64,000 nt of DNA from Nonlabens antarcticus. GTDB lineage: Bacteria; Bacteroidota; Bacteroidia; Flavobacteriales; Flavobacteriaceae. The position numbers were made by a program, and so were the translations under genes. The stretch spans positions 372,001-436,000 of the forward strand of contig NZ_JADFCO010000065.1 in assembly GCF_015356755.1 (NCBI RefSeq). Reading direction: 5' to 3'. Positions 1 through 7,921 of the stretch are shown piece after piece. Under the pieces are notes generated by a model. The model saw nothing but the letters and a program-made list of their open reading frames with translations, was not told where the DNA came from and did no database searches. Each line of letters opens with the position of its first letter. Position 1 is the stretch's first letter.

Positions 1-41
1 CGTAGTTCAGCAGATTAATTAATATTGTAAAAAGAACAATT

Positions 42-61
42 TTCGCTTTCGCGAAAGCGAA
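42..61. repeat. Dispersed palindrome, copy 1 (extended 20 bp)
   Basis: Perfect inverted repeat TTCGCTTTCGCGAAAGCGAA with the common 16-bp core at 44-59. It lies downstream of the first DUF3078 gene, in a short stretch (1-98) with no recognisable gene. It belongs to the family described in the findings. Confidence 0.9.
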
Positions 62-98
62 CTTATCGGCATTTCAGCACCTAATTACACGCTTGATT

Positions 99-1004
99 CT
101 ATAACGTATAGCTCAATCCCAGTCCTGAAACCTCACGGATCTGGAAAGCTCCCACGGCATTATCATCATAGATGGCTTGAAAAATAAATTTAGCACTCAC
201 AAAATCGTTCACTTTCATTTTAATATGAGCGAGATAATTAATATCCACGTTTCCCGGACTCTTTAAATAATTTGAATACAAGGATAGTTTATTACCTATG
301 GTGATATTTTCTACAATGGTAAAGTTATAAGTTGCGTTAAGGGAAGCCCCTAGTTCATAACGTCGTTCCTGCCCAGCTGCAACGCCAAAATAGCTCTCAT
401 CCACATAGTCTGGCGCAGAGGTAAACTGATCATCAACCATGATTAAACGAGCGGTAGAAGGTGCTAGATTCAGAGTGAAAAAATCGCCTTTTTTATATAA
501 ATATCCAGGACCGGCCTGAATGTATCCAGGGGAAAAAAAGTTTGTACGTTCCTTGCGCTGCACAATGCCTAGACTGTCCTTTTTATAGGTATAACCTTTA
601 GTAGCCTGACTCATAGCATTAACAAAGAAGGAGTAATAAGCAGAATCATCTCCTTCATTTACTTCATATCCATAAACACTATTAAATTCAATACGATCAT
701 TTGTTTTACGGGTAAAACGATCTTCATCTTGTTTAGTCAATCCGTATTCAACAATCAATGAATTTTCCCATCGGGCGCGATTCTCTGTATAGTTCAATTC
801 AATATTTGCATTGAGGTTTCCTGCGACACTTGACGTCCCACCACCTGTCCAGTTATTATTGAAAGCAGATTGATTGAATAAAAATTGAAAAGTTCCAGTA
901 TTATTCCAACCGTTAACTGGTTGGTTCTCATCGTCCCCTGCGTCCTGAGAAAGGGCAGGACTAACAACCATAAGCATTAAAATAAAGCACATCCAGAACT
1001 TCAT
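99..1004 (-). CDS. DUF3078 domain-containing outer-membrane protein
   Basis: This 301-residue protein has an N-terminal signal peptide (about residues 1-19, ending ALSQ). Alternating polar and aromatic strands follow and the chain ends in an aromatic/Leu residue pattern (LSYTL), as expected for an outer-membrane beta-barrel. The DUF3078 hallmark NQSAFNNNWTGGG lies at about residues 44-56. The family is common in Bacteroidota and has no established function. The next gene upstream is a clear paralogue sharing the same hallmark and the C-terminal IYDDNAVGAFQIRE segment, so the pair is a tandem duplication. It sits at the distal end of the suf region. A -7 box (TATCTTTG) 24 bases upstream of the ATG suggests its own promoter. 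Confidence 0.85.
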   Translation of the reverse strand: MKFWMCFILMLMVVSPALSQDAGDDENQPVNGWNNTGTFQFLFNQSAFNNNWTGGGTSSVAGNLNANIELNYTENRARWENSLIVEYGLTKQDEDRFTRKTNDRIEFNSVYGYEVNEGDDSAYYSFFVNAMSQATKGYTYKKDSLGIVQRKERTNFFSPGYIQAGPGYLYKKGDFFTLNLAPSTARLIMVDDQFTSAPDYVDESYFGVAAGQERRYELGASLNATYNFTIVENITIGNKLSLYSNYLKSPGNVDINYLAHIKMKVNDFVSAKFIFQAIYDDNAVGAFQIREVSGLGLSYTL

Positions 1005-1028
1005 AGGTATATATTTTACTATCTAGCG

Positions 1029-1036
1029 CAAAGATA
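1029..1036 (-). promoter_or_regulatory. Bacteroidetes -7 box for DUF3078 gene
   Basis: Minus-strand TATCTTTG matches TAnnTTTG and lies 24 bases before the ATG at 1004. No convincing -33 element is seen. Confidence 0.4.
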
Positions 1037-1169
1037 AAAAGTTAACAGCTGTTATAAGGCTATAAATTTGCTAAATGCCCGGTAATTATTTGATACATAA
1101 TATGATATCAGCTAAGATATTCCATCTGTATCATGAGCATACCTTTCATAAAATCACAAGTCGGCAATT

Positions 1170-2069
1170 TTATAATTTATAATTAAGACCCAGCCCGAAG
1201 ACTTCTCTAATCTGGAATGCACCTACTGCATTGTCATCATAAATTGCCTGAAACACTAAGTTAGCACTTAACCATTCGTTTACCTTCATGTTTACCGCAG
1301 CAGAATAATTGATGTCAACATTTCCAGGCTTGTCCAGATAATTAGAATACAGCAACAAGACATTGTCCATTGTTATATTTTCTGCGATGGTAAATTTGTA
1401 AAGTGCATTTATAGAAGCACCAAATTCAAATCGAGAACTGTCTCCAGCATCCACCCCAAAATAATCACCATCGACATAATCAGCAGTAGTTGTAAATTGA
1501 TTATCTACTAGAATTATTCGTGAGGTTGCAGGGGCAATGTTTACGGTAAAATTCTCATCCTCTTTATATAGTAAACCTGGACCGGCCTGAAAATATCCAG
1601 GTGATAATATGTGAGTACGTTCAGTTCTAATAGGTTCACCAGTTATGGGATCCTCTCCAAAGTCGTATCCTTTAGTAAATTGCGTCAACGCGTTAACAAA
1701 GAAAGAATAGGACCATTTATTTTCTTCAGATAACTTATACCCGTAAACAGAATTGAGTTCTAGTCGATCGTTTGTTTTTTTTATGAAATCATCGCCGTCC
1801 TGTTTAGTAATACCGTATTCTGCTATAATTTTATTGTCCCAACTAGTACGGTCTTTGAGGTAGTTAAAGTTATAATTCACACCCGCATTTCCAGCTATAC
1901 TTGAGGTCCCGCCACCTGTCCACTCTGCGTTAAAAGCAGATTGATTTATCAATAGTTGAAAAGCTCCTTCCTTAGTCCATCCTTCTTTTTGTTTCTCAGA
2001 ATCATCATCTTGTGCTGTAACACCTGAAATAATAAAGAAAAATAGGATGGTAAATAATACCTTTTGCAT
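1170..2069 (-). CDS. DUF3078 domain-containing outer-membrane protein (paralogue)
   Basis: About 299 residues starting with the signal peptide MQKVLFTILFFF, ending near VTAQ. The reading frame is open 24 bases further upstream, but that would put eight polar residues before the signal peptide, and a -7 box (TAATTTTG, 2091-2098) overlaps that extension, so the ATG at 2069 is preferred. The DUF3078 signature NQSAFNAEWTGGG and the C-terminal IYDDNAVGAFQIRE block are shared with the adjacent downstream gene. It is a predicted outer-membrane barrel of unknown function. An asymmetry is the stretch PITGEPIRTERTH, which is longer than in the paralogue. Confidence 0.85.
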   Translation of the reverse strand: MQKVLFTILFFFIISGVTAQDDDSEKQKEGWTKEGAFQLLINQSAFNAEWTGGGTSSIAGNAGVNYNFNYLKDRTSWDNKIIAEYGITKQDGDDFIKKTNDRLELNSVYGYKLSEENKWSYSFFVNALTQFTKGYDFGEDPITGEPIRTERTHILSPGYFQAGPGLLYKEDENFTVNIAPATSRIILVDNQFTTTADYVDGDYFGVDAGDSSRFEFGASINALYKFTIAENITMDNVLLLYSNYLDKPGNVDINYSAAVNMKVNEWLSANLVFQAIYDDNAVGAFQIREVFGLGLNYKL

Positions 2070-2090
2070 GTTCAAATTATTTATAAGAAC

Positions 2091-2098
2091 CAAAATTA
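2091..2098 (-). promoter_or_regulatory. -7 box for second DUF3078 gene
   Basis: Minus-strand TAATTTTG fits TAnnTTTG and ends 21 bases before the chosen ATG (2069). It argues against the longer start at 2093. Confidence 0.4.
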
Positions 2099-2163
2099 AG
2101 GCACTTTTTGATAATTATACAAATACTGTAGATTAATAAAGGCCTTAATTTAAAGGATTGAAA

Positions 2164-2673
2164 TTATTTAGGCTTTTTAAATACAGGAACAGAAGAACAC
2201 GCCTCACCATACATAACGCTACTTGCTACGCTTTTCAGCTTGTTAGTAATCATCATATAGGCAGCAACTGGAACCGGTTTTTTAGAGCAACCTTTAACAA
2301 TAACCGGCAAGTTTTCAAAATGAGATAAATCTAAATCTTTGATAATATCACGATAGATCTCTGTCTCTAAATCTTCAAGAGTACCGTAAACTATAGTTGC
2401 TGCATAACTTGAAACTTCCGCTTGAAGGAGCATCCATGCCCACGGTGGTATTATCGCGTTCGTACTACAGTTAAGGGCGACATGATGATTTTGATAAACG
2501 GAGAAGTCTGTGGTTTTTACGCTTTCGCGAAAGCGGGATTCAACCAGCACTAAACCTTCCATTAACCACTGGGAAACATCAATCTCAATGCGCGTGCCTG
2601 GCGCATAATAATCCTCGAGATCAAAGTTCTTGAGTTTAGAATTAGCCACTCTATTGATGATTTCTTCTCTCAT
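2164..2673 (-). CDS. DUF2480 family protein
   Basis: This 169-residue soluble protein matches the DUF2480 family, typically found beside suf genes in Bacteroidota and of unknown function. It has no signal peptide or membrane segment. Visible features are an acidic N-terminal half, the segment AIIPPWAWMLLQAEV and a basic C-terminus with KGCSKKPVPVAAYMM. It starts one base after the stop of the DUF59 gene, so it is probably co-transcribed with sufE and DUF59. The dispersed palindrome lies inside the gene (2520-2535) and is read as RFRES. A role linked to Fe-S biogenesis is inferred from context only. Confidence 0.8.
   Translation of the reverse strand: MREEIINRVANSKLKNFDLEDYYAPGTRIEIDVSQWLMEGLVLVESRFRESVKTTDFSVYQNHHVALNCSTNAIIPPWAWMLLQAEVSSYAATIVYGTLEDLETEIYRDIIKDLDLSHFENLPVIVKGCSKKPVPVAAYMMITNKLKSVASSVMYGEACSSVPVFKKPK
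2520..2535. repeat. Dispersed palindrome, copy 2, in DUF2480 CDS
   Basis: Exact CGCTTTCGCGAAAGCG inside the coding region, read on the minus strand as RFRES. Confidence 0.9.
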
Positions 2674-2674
2674 A

Positions 2675-2995
2675 TTACAGCATTCCTAGCTCAAGCTTTG
2701 CTTCTTCACTCATAAGATCCTTATTCCATGGTGGATCAAAAGTGATTTCAACTTCAGCGTCTTTAACTTCTTTAAGCGATTTTATCTTTTCTTCTACTTC
2801 CATAGGTAGCGACTCTGCCACTGGACAGTTGGGAGATGTTAATGTCATCAAGACTTTTACTTCTGCCTCATCACTTACCATAATATCATATATCAATCCC
2901 AGCTCGTAGATATCTACTGGGATTTCAGGATCGTATATGGTTTTAATAACGCGAAGGACTTTTTCGCCTATTTCTTGTCCGTTTATTTCTTCCAT
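2675..2995 (-). CDS. DUF59/MIP18-family Fe-S assembly protein (SufT-like)
   Basis: This 106-residue protein belongs to the DUF59 (MIP18/PaaD-like) family, whose members help mature or target Fe-S proteins. Diagnostic pieces are VIKTIYDPEIPVDIYELGLI near residue 15, then LTSPNCPVAESLP with the conserved Cys near residue 57, and the C-terminal FDPPWNKDLMSEEAK. The length is normal for a single-domain member. It lies three bases downstream of sufE and immediately upstream of the DUF2480 gene in the same direction, consistent with one transcript. The gene symbol sufT is sometimes used for related proteins; I leave it blank because orthology was not tested. Confidence 0.9.
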   Translation of the reverse strand: MEEINGQEIGEKVLRVIKTIYDPEIPVDIYELGLIYDIMVSDEAEVKVLMTLTSPNCPVAESLPMEVEEKIKSLKEVKDAEVEITFDPPWNKDLMSEEAKLELGML

Positions 2996-2998
2996 AAC

Positions 2999-3424
2999 TT
3001 ATTTGATTTGTGATTGATACGCAACAGCGTACATTTTAAGTTGTTTAATCATAGAAACGAGCCCATTTGCACGTGTAGGGGACAAATGCTCCTTGAGGCC
3101 TATCTCATCAATAAAGTCAGTATTAGCATCCAGAATATCTTGTGGTTTCTGATTAGACCACGCGCGTATTAGGATTGCTATAATGCCCTTTGTAATAATG
3201 GCATCGCTATCTGCTGTGAAAACCACGTTCTCATTTGTAAGACCTGCATGCACCCATACTTTTGACTGGCATCCCTTAATACTATGCTCGTCGTCTTTAT
3301 ACTGCTCATCAATTATAGGCAAGCTTTTGCCCAGATCAATCATATATTCATACCGTTGCATCCAGTCGTCAAACATGGAAAATTCATCAACGATCTCGTT
3401 CTGTATTTCCTTAATGTTACTCAT
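2999..3424 (-). CDS. sufE: SufE, sulfur acceptor for SufS
   Basis: This 141-residue protein is a SufE family member, which accepts persulfide sulfur from the cysteine desulfurase SufS and stimulates its activity. The active-site cysteine is seen as Cys52 in SIKGCQSKVW, and the HLSPTRANG motif near residue 115 is typical. No signal peptide, so cytoplasmic. The start overlaps the end of the upstream META-lipoprotein gene by eight bases, indicating translational coupling, and the DUF59 gene follows after three bases. Together with sufS two genes upstream, it forms the sulfur-mobilising half of the suf region. Confidence 0.95.
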   Translation of the reverse strand: MSNIKEIQNEIVDEFSMFDDWMQRYEYMIDLGKSLPIIDEQYKDDEHSIKGCQSKVWVHAGLTNENVVFTADSDAIITKGIIAILIRAWSNQKPQDILDANTDFIDEIGLKEHLSPTRANGLVSMIKQLKMYAVAYQSQIK

Positions 3425-3821
3425 TAGTCTTTTTTGCCTTGATCAAGACATTTCCATCTTCATCCATTAATCTCAATACGTCATTTTTCAACTCTACTCT
3501 TTTTACTAGGGAGAGTTGAGACATATATTTTGTTTCGATTTTAGCTGTTTCCTCACAATACATTTTAGTTCCCATCATAGGTCCTAAATCTACCATACTT
3601 CCTTCTGGGTTTGTAAATGTACCGCTGTACTGGTTGCAACCGTTGTTACCAGAGATCCGATTCTCTGTTTTGGACATTTCGATTTTTATGGTGATTCCAT
3701 TATCGCTTAAGTCTTCTCCATCAACGGTTGTTACATTGTAAGAACCTTGAATATCTTCTAGCTCTTTACAGCTCGTAATGGTTAACACCATTAAACTAAA
3801 TATCAATATTTGTGCTTTCAT
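3417..3821 (-). CDS. META domain-containing lipoprotein
   Basis: This 134-residue lipoprotein has a signal peptide ending in the lipobox LTITSC (Cys18), followed by KELED, whose Lys-acidic start resembles the flavobacterial surface-export signal. The mature part has the META/HslJ-like pattern: GSYNVTTVDG, then ISGNNGCNQYSG at about residues 57-68, and a Cys in KMYCEE that could pair with the CNQ Cys. META-domain proteins are often associated with stress or heat-shock phenotypes, with no enzymatic activity known. It is inserted between sufS and sufE and overlaps sufE by eight bases, so it is likely co-expressed with them; why is unknown. Confidence 0.85.
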   Translation of the reverse strand: MKAQILIFSLMVLTITSCKELEDIQGSYNVTTVDGEDLSDNGITIKIEMSKTENRISGNNGCNQYSGTFTNPEGSMVDLGPMMGTKMYCEETAKIETKYMSQLSLVKRVELKNDVLRLMDEDGNVLIKAKKTNE

Positions 3822-3848
3822 AATAATGTATTTTGATAATAACTTTCT

Positions 3849-5063
3849 TTAAGATAACATCTTTACAGCACGTTGCAAAGCTTGTACCATAACATCTATC
3901 TCTTCTTGAGTATTGTAAAATGCAAAACTAGCTCTAATAGTTCCTACAATTTGAAAACGTTCCATAACGGGTTGAGCGCAATGATGACCAGTGCGTACTG
4001 CTATTCCCAGCTTATCCACGATAGTTCCAATATCATAAGGGTGTAATCCCTCAACATTAAATGATATCACAGCCGCTTTAGCAGCCACATCGCCATATAT
4101 TACAGCCCCTGGAATGGTTTTAATTTGTTCTGTTCCATAAATGAGCAGCTCATTTTCATAAGCAGCTATGTTTTCCATACCTACTTCATTCAAATAATCG
4201 ACAGCGGCTCCTAAAGCGATTCCGCCAGCAATATTAGGCGTTCCAGCTTCAAATTTGTGAGGCAATCCTGCATAGGTGGTTTTTTCAAAACTTACCTGAT
4301 CAATCATTTCACCACCACCTTGATAAGGAGGCAGCTCATTGAGCGCTTCTTCCTTTCCATATAGTAATCCTATTCCTGTCGGGCCACACATCTTATGACC
4401 TGCCATAGTGTAAAAATCGGCGTTTAGATCTTGAACATCAACCTTCATATGACCACAAGATTGTGCGCCATCGATGAGAACTTTAGCTCCATATTTATGA
4501 GCTCCTGCAATAATTTCTTTTACTGGATTTGTAACTCCTAGTGCATTTGAAATGTGGTTCACCACTACAAATGCCGTTTTGGGATTGAGCATTTCATGGT
4601 AGGCATTCATGTCTAGTTGCCCATTATCCATTACGGGAAGCACTTTTAAATAAGCACCCACTCGTTCACACAGCATTTGCCAAGGAACGATATTAGAATG
4701 ATGCTCCACCGCACTTACAATAACTTCATCACCTTTTTTTACAAAAACATGCGCGCCACTGGCTACCGCATTAATGCTGTGCGTATTTCCAAAAGTAAAT
4801 AAGCACTGTTTTGCTGTGGGTATATTAAAAAAGGCCCGGCATTTTTCTCTTGAAGCCTCATAAAGATCGGTGGCTTCTTGACTCAATGCATGAACACCAC
4901 GGTGGATATTAGCATTGTACATCGTGTAATATTCCACAATTTTATCAATGACTTGCTGGGGCTTTTGCGAGGTCGCCGCATTGTCAAAATAGACCAAAGG
5001 ATGGCCATTCACTTCACGGTTGAGAATGGGGAAATCGGCTCGTATTTTTTTGATGTCTAGCAT
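3849..5063 (-). CDS. sufS: SufS cysteine desulfurase
   Basis: This 404-residue PLP enzyme removes sulfur from cysteine and hands it to SufE. The PLP lysine is Lys224 in MAGHKMCGPTG, the catalytic cysteine is Cys362 in RTGHHCAQPVM, and AVEHHSNIVPW (residues 118-128) is the cofactor-ring histidine region. The N-terminus KIRADFPILNREVNG is the normal family start. The glycine-rich phosphate-site segment reads FGNTHSINAVASG, where most family members have (R/S)GTT(E/H)-x-IN, so an Asn replaces a usual Thr. The gene has its own -7 box just upstream and is separated from sufD by a terminator. Confidence 0.95.
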   Translation of the reverse strand: MLDIKKIRADFPILNREVNGHPLVYFDNAATSQKPQQVIDKIVEYYTMYNANIHRGVHALSQEATDLYEASREKCRAFFNIPTAKQCLFTFGNTHSINAVASGAHVFVKKGDEVIVSAVEHHSNIVPWQMLCERVGAYLKVLPVMDNGQLDMNAYHEMLNPKTAFVVVNHISNALGVTNPVKEIIAGAHKYGAKVLIDGAQSCGHMKVDVQDLNADFYTMAGHKMCGPTGIGLLYGKEEALNELPPYQGGGEMIDQVSFEKTTYAGLPHKFEAGTPNIAGGIALGAAVDYLNEVGMENIAAYENELLIYGTEQIKTIPGAVIYGDVAAKAAVISFNVEGLHPYDIGTIVDKLGIAVRTGHHCAQPVMERFQIVGTIRASFAFYNTQEEIDVMVQALQRAVKMLS

Positions 5064-5068
5064 AGTTA

Positions 5069-5076
5069 CAAAGGTA
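5069..5076 (-). promoter_or_regulatory. -7 box upstream of sufS
   Basis: Minus-strand TACCTTTG matches TAnnTTTG; TTG occurs 16 bases further upstream. The box ends only five bases before the ATG, so a transcript from it would be nearly leaderless. Confidence 0.4.
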
Positions 5077-5266
5077 CGGCGTGGGGGGGCAACAAGATTA
5101 TAGGTTTACTTAAATTTAGATATAGAAGGCCTTAGGATGTAGAATTTTAGTGTCGTTATTGAAATATAAACCGCAGGACGTTTTTCAAAGAAAAAATTGA
5201 TTCTCAGGAGATCTAAATAGTGCACGTTAATTCTGATTATTTACTTTTTTTGAAAGTATTAGGATC

Positions 5267-5297
5267 AAAAAAAAGCCCGATCAACAGATCGGGCTTT
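5267..5297 (-). terminator. Intrinsic terminator after sufD
   Basis: An 11-bp perfect stem (5272-5282 with 5287-5297) and 4-base loop, followed on the minus strand by a run of T. It lies 24 bases past the sufD stop and separates sufABCD from sufS-sufE. The remaining gap 5064-5266 shows only the sufS -7 box. Confidence 0.8.
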
Positions 5298-5320
5298 CAA
5301 AACATATGTATTAAAAAAAT

Positions 5321-6634
5321 TTACAAATCAAATCCGATTTCAACACCCAATTTATTTGCAATTAACTTTGTGATTCTAGTTTTAATTTCAGGGATTTTCA
5401 CACTTTCCAAAACGGAGTTTGCAAAGGCAAACATCAATAAAGCGCGTGCTTCCTTTTTACCAATTCCGCGGGACTGCATATAAAATAATGCATCTTCATC
5501 CAGTTGACCGATGGTACAACCGTGAGAACATCTAACATCATCTGCAAAAATCTCTAATTGTGGTTTAGCGTTGATTGTTGCCTTATCGCTAATCAGTATG
5601 TTATTGTTCTGCTGGAACGCGTTTATTTTCTGAGCCACCTTATCTACGAGAACTTTACCGTTGAAAACACCAACCGACCTATCGTCAAAGATCTGTTTGT
5701 ACTCTTGGAAGCTTTCGCAATTAGGAGCGGTGTGGTGAACCAGTGTGGAGTGATCCACGTGTTGTTTCCCTCCAATAATGGTTACACCGTTAAGAACAGA
5801 ATTACAATGCTCACCACGCTGATAAAATGTCAAGTTATTCCTTGTAAGCGCTCCGCCAAAAGAAAAGGTGTGCAAACGAACCTCAGAATTATCTTTCTGT
5901 TCTACCGTGGTGTGGTCAATTAATGACGCAGTAGTGAGGTCATTCTGGATTTTATAATAATCCACCATAGAACGCTTGTCTGCAAAAATCTCTGTCACAC
6001 TATTAGTGAGTGTAGCATTTTCTGTCAGACTCTGCTGGCGCTCGATGATTTGCACTTGTGAATTTTCACCGACTACCACCAGATTTCTAGGTTGTAACAT
6101 GAGTGATGCCTCATTCCCAGTTGAGAAGTTGACGATCTCAATAGGCTTTTCAACGTGAACATTCTTAGGAATATGGATGTAAGCACCTTCCCGGGCAAAC
6201 GCGGTATTCAACGATGTCAAGCTATCGTCTCCTGCCAGTTTGTTGTAGTAATTTTCAATGACTGATGCATACTTGGGGTTATTTAATGTGCTGGACATTA
6301 AACAAACGTCAAACTTATCATGAGTCGTTTGTGAAAGATGCGAGCTATAAATCCCATCAATAAAAATGACCCGGTATGCATCAATTTGATGCATGAGATA
6401 TTGCTTGATATCTCCATAAGAAATCGCAGCTTCCTCTTTGGGAAAAAAGCTGTAATCCTTATTAAAAAGGGATTTTAGAGATGTGTATTTATAGGCTTCA
6501 TCCTTACGTAGCGGCAAACCTTTACTTTCAAAATCAGACAATGCTTTACTGCGCAACTCATGCACATAGCTATCTGTATTGACCTCGTTTTCCAAAGCTA
6601 GAAAAGATGATAATATATTTTCTTTAAAACTCAT
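5321..6634 (-). CDS. sufD: SufD, Fe-S cluster scaffold component
   Basis: This protein of about 437 residues belongs to the SufB/SufD family and forms the SufBC2D scaffold on which Fe-S clusters are assembled. Recognisable parts are an N-terminal helical region with LPLRKDEAYKYTSLKSL, the beta-helix core with REGAYIHIPKNV and VEKPIEIVN, and the conserved C-terminal KPQLEIFADDVRCSHGCTIG and LFYMQSRGI. The ATG at 6634 is preferred to a TTG two codons upstream. The 124-base gap to sufC holds a dispersed palindrome. A strong terminator follows the gene. Assignment is firm. Confidence 0.95.
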   Translation of the reverse strand: MSFKENILSSFLALENEVNTDSYVHELRSKALSDFESKGLPLRKDEAYKYTSLKSLFNKDYSFFPKEEAAISYGDIKQYLMHQIDAYRVIFIDGIYSSHLSQTTHDKFDVCLMSSTLNNPKYASVIENYYNKLAGDDSLTSLNTAFAREGAYIHIPKNVHVEKPIEIVNFSTGNEASLMLQPRNLVVVGENSQVQIIERQQSLTENATLTNSVTEIFADKRSMVDYYKIQNDLTTASLIDHTTVEQKDNSEVRLHTFSFGGALTRNNLTFYQRGEHCNSVLNGVTIIGGKQHVDHSTLVHHTAPNCESFQEYKQIFDDRSVGVFNGKVLVDKVAQKINAFQQNNNILISDKATINAKPQLEIFADDVRCSHGCTIGQLDEDALFYMQSRGIGKKEARALLMFAFANSVLESVKIPEIKTRITKLIANKLGVEIGFDL

Positions 6635-6712
6635 TTTCAATATTTTTTGAAGTGGTAGATATTTTGAATTATAATTCTAAATCAATGGAATTGCAATTCA
6701 CCTGTTGTGTTT

Positions 6713-6730
6713 TCGCTTTCGCGAAAGCGA
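6713..6730. repeat. Dispersed palindrome, copy 3
   Basis: Exact core CGCTTTCGCGAAAGCG at 6714-6729 with T and A extending the symmetry, in the sufC-sufD gap. Confidence 0.9.
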
Positions 6731-6758
6731 GTTAACGCCACACTTATAAAGGCTGTTT

Positions 6759-7511
6759 TTAAGCTTCTACTTCTTCTTTAATCCAGTCATAACCACGCTC
6801 TTCTAATTGATGAGCCAGCTCCTTACCTCCTGTTTTTACAATACGTCCATTGTAAAGAACATGAACGAAATCAGGAATAATGTGATCCAATAAACGTTGA
6901 TAGTGTGTGATAACGATAGTAGCATTATCCTTGCTGCGCAACTTGTTCACACCGTTTGCAACAATGCGAAGAGCGTCAATATCAAGGCCAGAATCTGTCT
7001 CGTCAAGAATCGCTAGTTTAGGTTCCAGCATTGCCATTTGAAAAATCTCATTTCGCTTTTTCTCTCCTCCAGAGAAACCTTCGTTTAAAGATCTGGATAA
7101 GAATTTACGGTCAATTTCTAAAAGCTCAGACTTATCTCGTAACATTTTGAGCATGTCTTTAGCAGGCATTTCATCTTTCCCTTGAGCCTTGCGAGTCTCA
7201 TTGATAGCCGTCTTTATGAAGTTTGTTACACTTACACCGGGAATCTCGATGGGATATTGAAAGGATAGAAAAACACCACGATGTGCACGTTCTTCAGGAT
7301 CGAGTTCTGTAAGATCTGCGCTATCTAGAGAAATTTCCCCTTGAGTCATTTCATATTCCTCACGGCCCGCAATTACATTTGCAAGAGTGGATTTCCCAGA
7401 GCCGTTAGGGCCCATGATGGCGTGAACCTCGCCGGCGTTTACCTCTAAGTTGATTCCTTTTAAAATTTCCTTGCCATCAATACTGGCGTGTAGGTTTTTT
7501 ACTTTTAACAT
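6759..7511 (-). CDS. sufC: SufC, Fe-S assembly ABC-type ATPase
   Basis: This 250-residue cytoplasmic ATPase drives conformational change of the SufBCD complex. It shows Walker A GPNGSGKS at 34-41, the Q-loop region LSFQYP near 84, the ABC signature FSGGEKKR at 146-153 and Walker B LAILDETDSGLD at 167-178, with the switch His in VITHYQRLL. The ETDSGLD variant of the D-loop is typical of SufC. Unusually, sufC is separated from sufB here by two lipoprotein genes; the nearer one ends five bases before sufC begins. Confidence 0.97.
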   Translation of the reverse strand: MLKVKNLHASIDGKEILKGINLEVNAGEVHAIMGPNGSGKSTLANVIAGREEYEMTQGEISLDSADLTELDPEERAHRGVFLSFQYPIEIPGVSVTNFIKTAINETRKAQGKDEMPAKDMLKMLRDKSELLEIDRKFLSRSLNEGFSGGEKKRNEIFQMAMLEPKLAILDETDSGLDIDALRIVANGVNKLRSKDNATIVITHYQRLLDHIIPDFVHVLYNGRIVKTGGKELAHQLEERGYDWIKEEVEA

Positions 7512-7516
7512 AGTTG

Positions 7517-7921
7517 TTAGTTATCTTCTTGTTCCTGCGCCGGTGCTTTCATCACTGATGATGTTTTTGCCTTGCGCACTTCTATAATTTTATCGATCAC
7601 GAGCATCTGCTCCCAACCTTCTCCAGTTCCCACTTTGCGTGGATTAGGAATTAATTTTCCTGTCACTATTACTTGCACCATATCATATGGTGTTCTCATA
7701 AATTCTTTGGCTTGTTGATCCAGCTCGCCAGCCATATCATCAATCTGAACTGCATAAATCTCATCTGCCGTAGTAAGAACGGCTGCATTGCCCACATGGA
7801 TATATTCTCCTTTATAACTAACCTCGTTATCTGCTAGTCCATAGTTATTCTCAGAAGACTTCTCTTCCTTACAGCCCGTTATAAGCAGTAATAGAAGTAG
7901 CGATATCAGTGCATATTTCAT
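7517..7921 (-). CDS. Small lipoprotein of unknown function in suf operon
   Basis: This 134-residue protein has a signal peptide with lipobox LLITGC (Cys17) followed by KEEKS, which fits the Lys-acidic-acidic surface-export signal described in flavobacteria, so surface display is plausible. The mature part has a compact region (GEYIHVGNAAVLTTADEIYAVQI and MVQVIVTGKLIPNP) with beta-strand character, somewhat reminiscent of an OB-fold, and a polar disordered tail. I do not recognise a family. Its ATG shares one base with the stop of the upstream metallo-hydrolase gene and its stop is five bases before sufC, so it must be translated from the suf transcript. Confidence 0.75.
   Translation of the reverse strand: MKYALISLLLLLLITGCKEEKSSENNYGLADNEVSYKGEYIHVGNAAVLTTADEIYAVQIDDMAGELDQQAKEFMRTPYDMVQVIVTGKLIPNPRKVGTGEGWEQMLVIDKIIEVRKAKTSSVMKAPAQEQEDN

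Noticed and set aside
5220-5483. Plus-strand frame overlapping the sufD end
   Set aside because: It crosses the sufD terminator and overlaps the strongly conserved sufD C-terminus in antisense.
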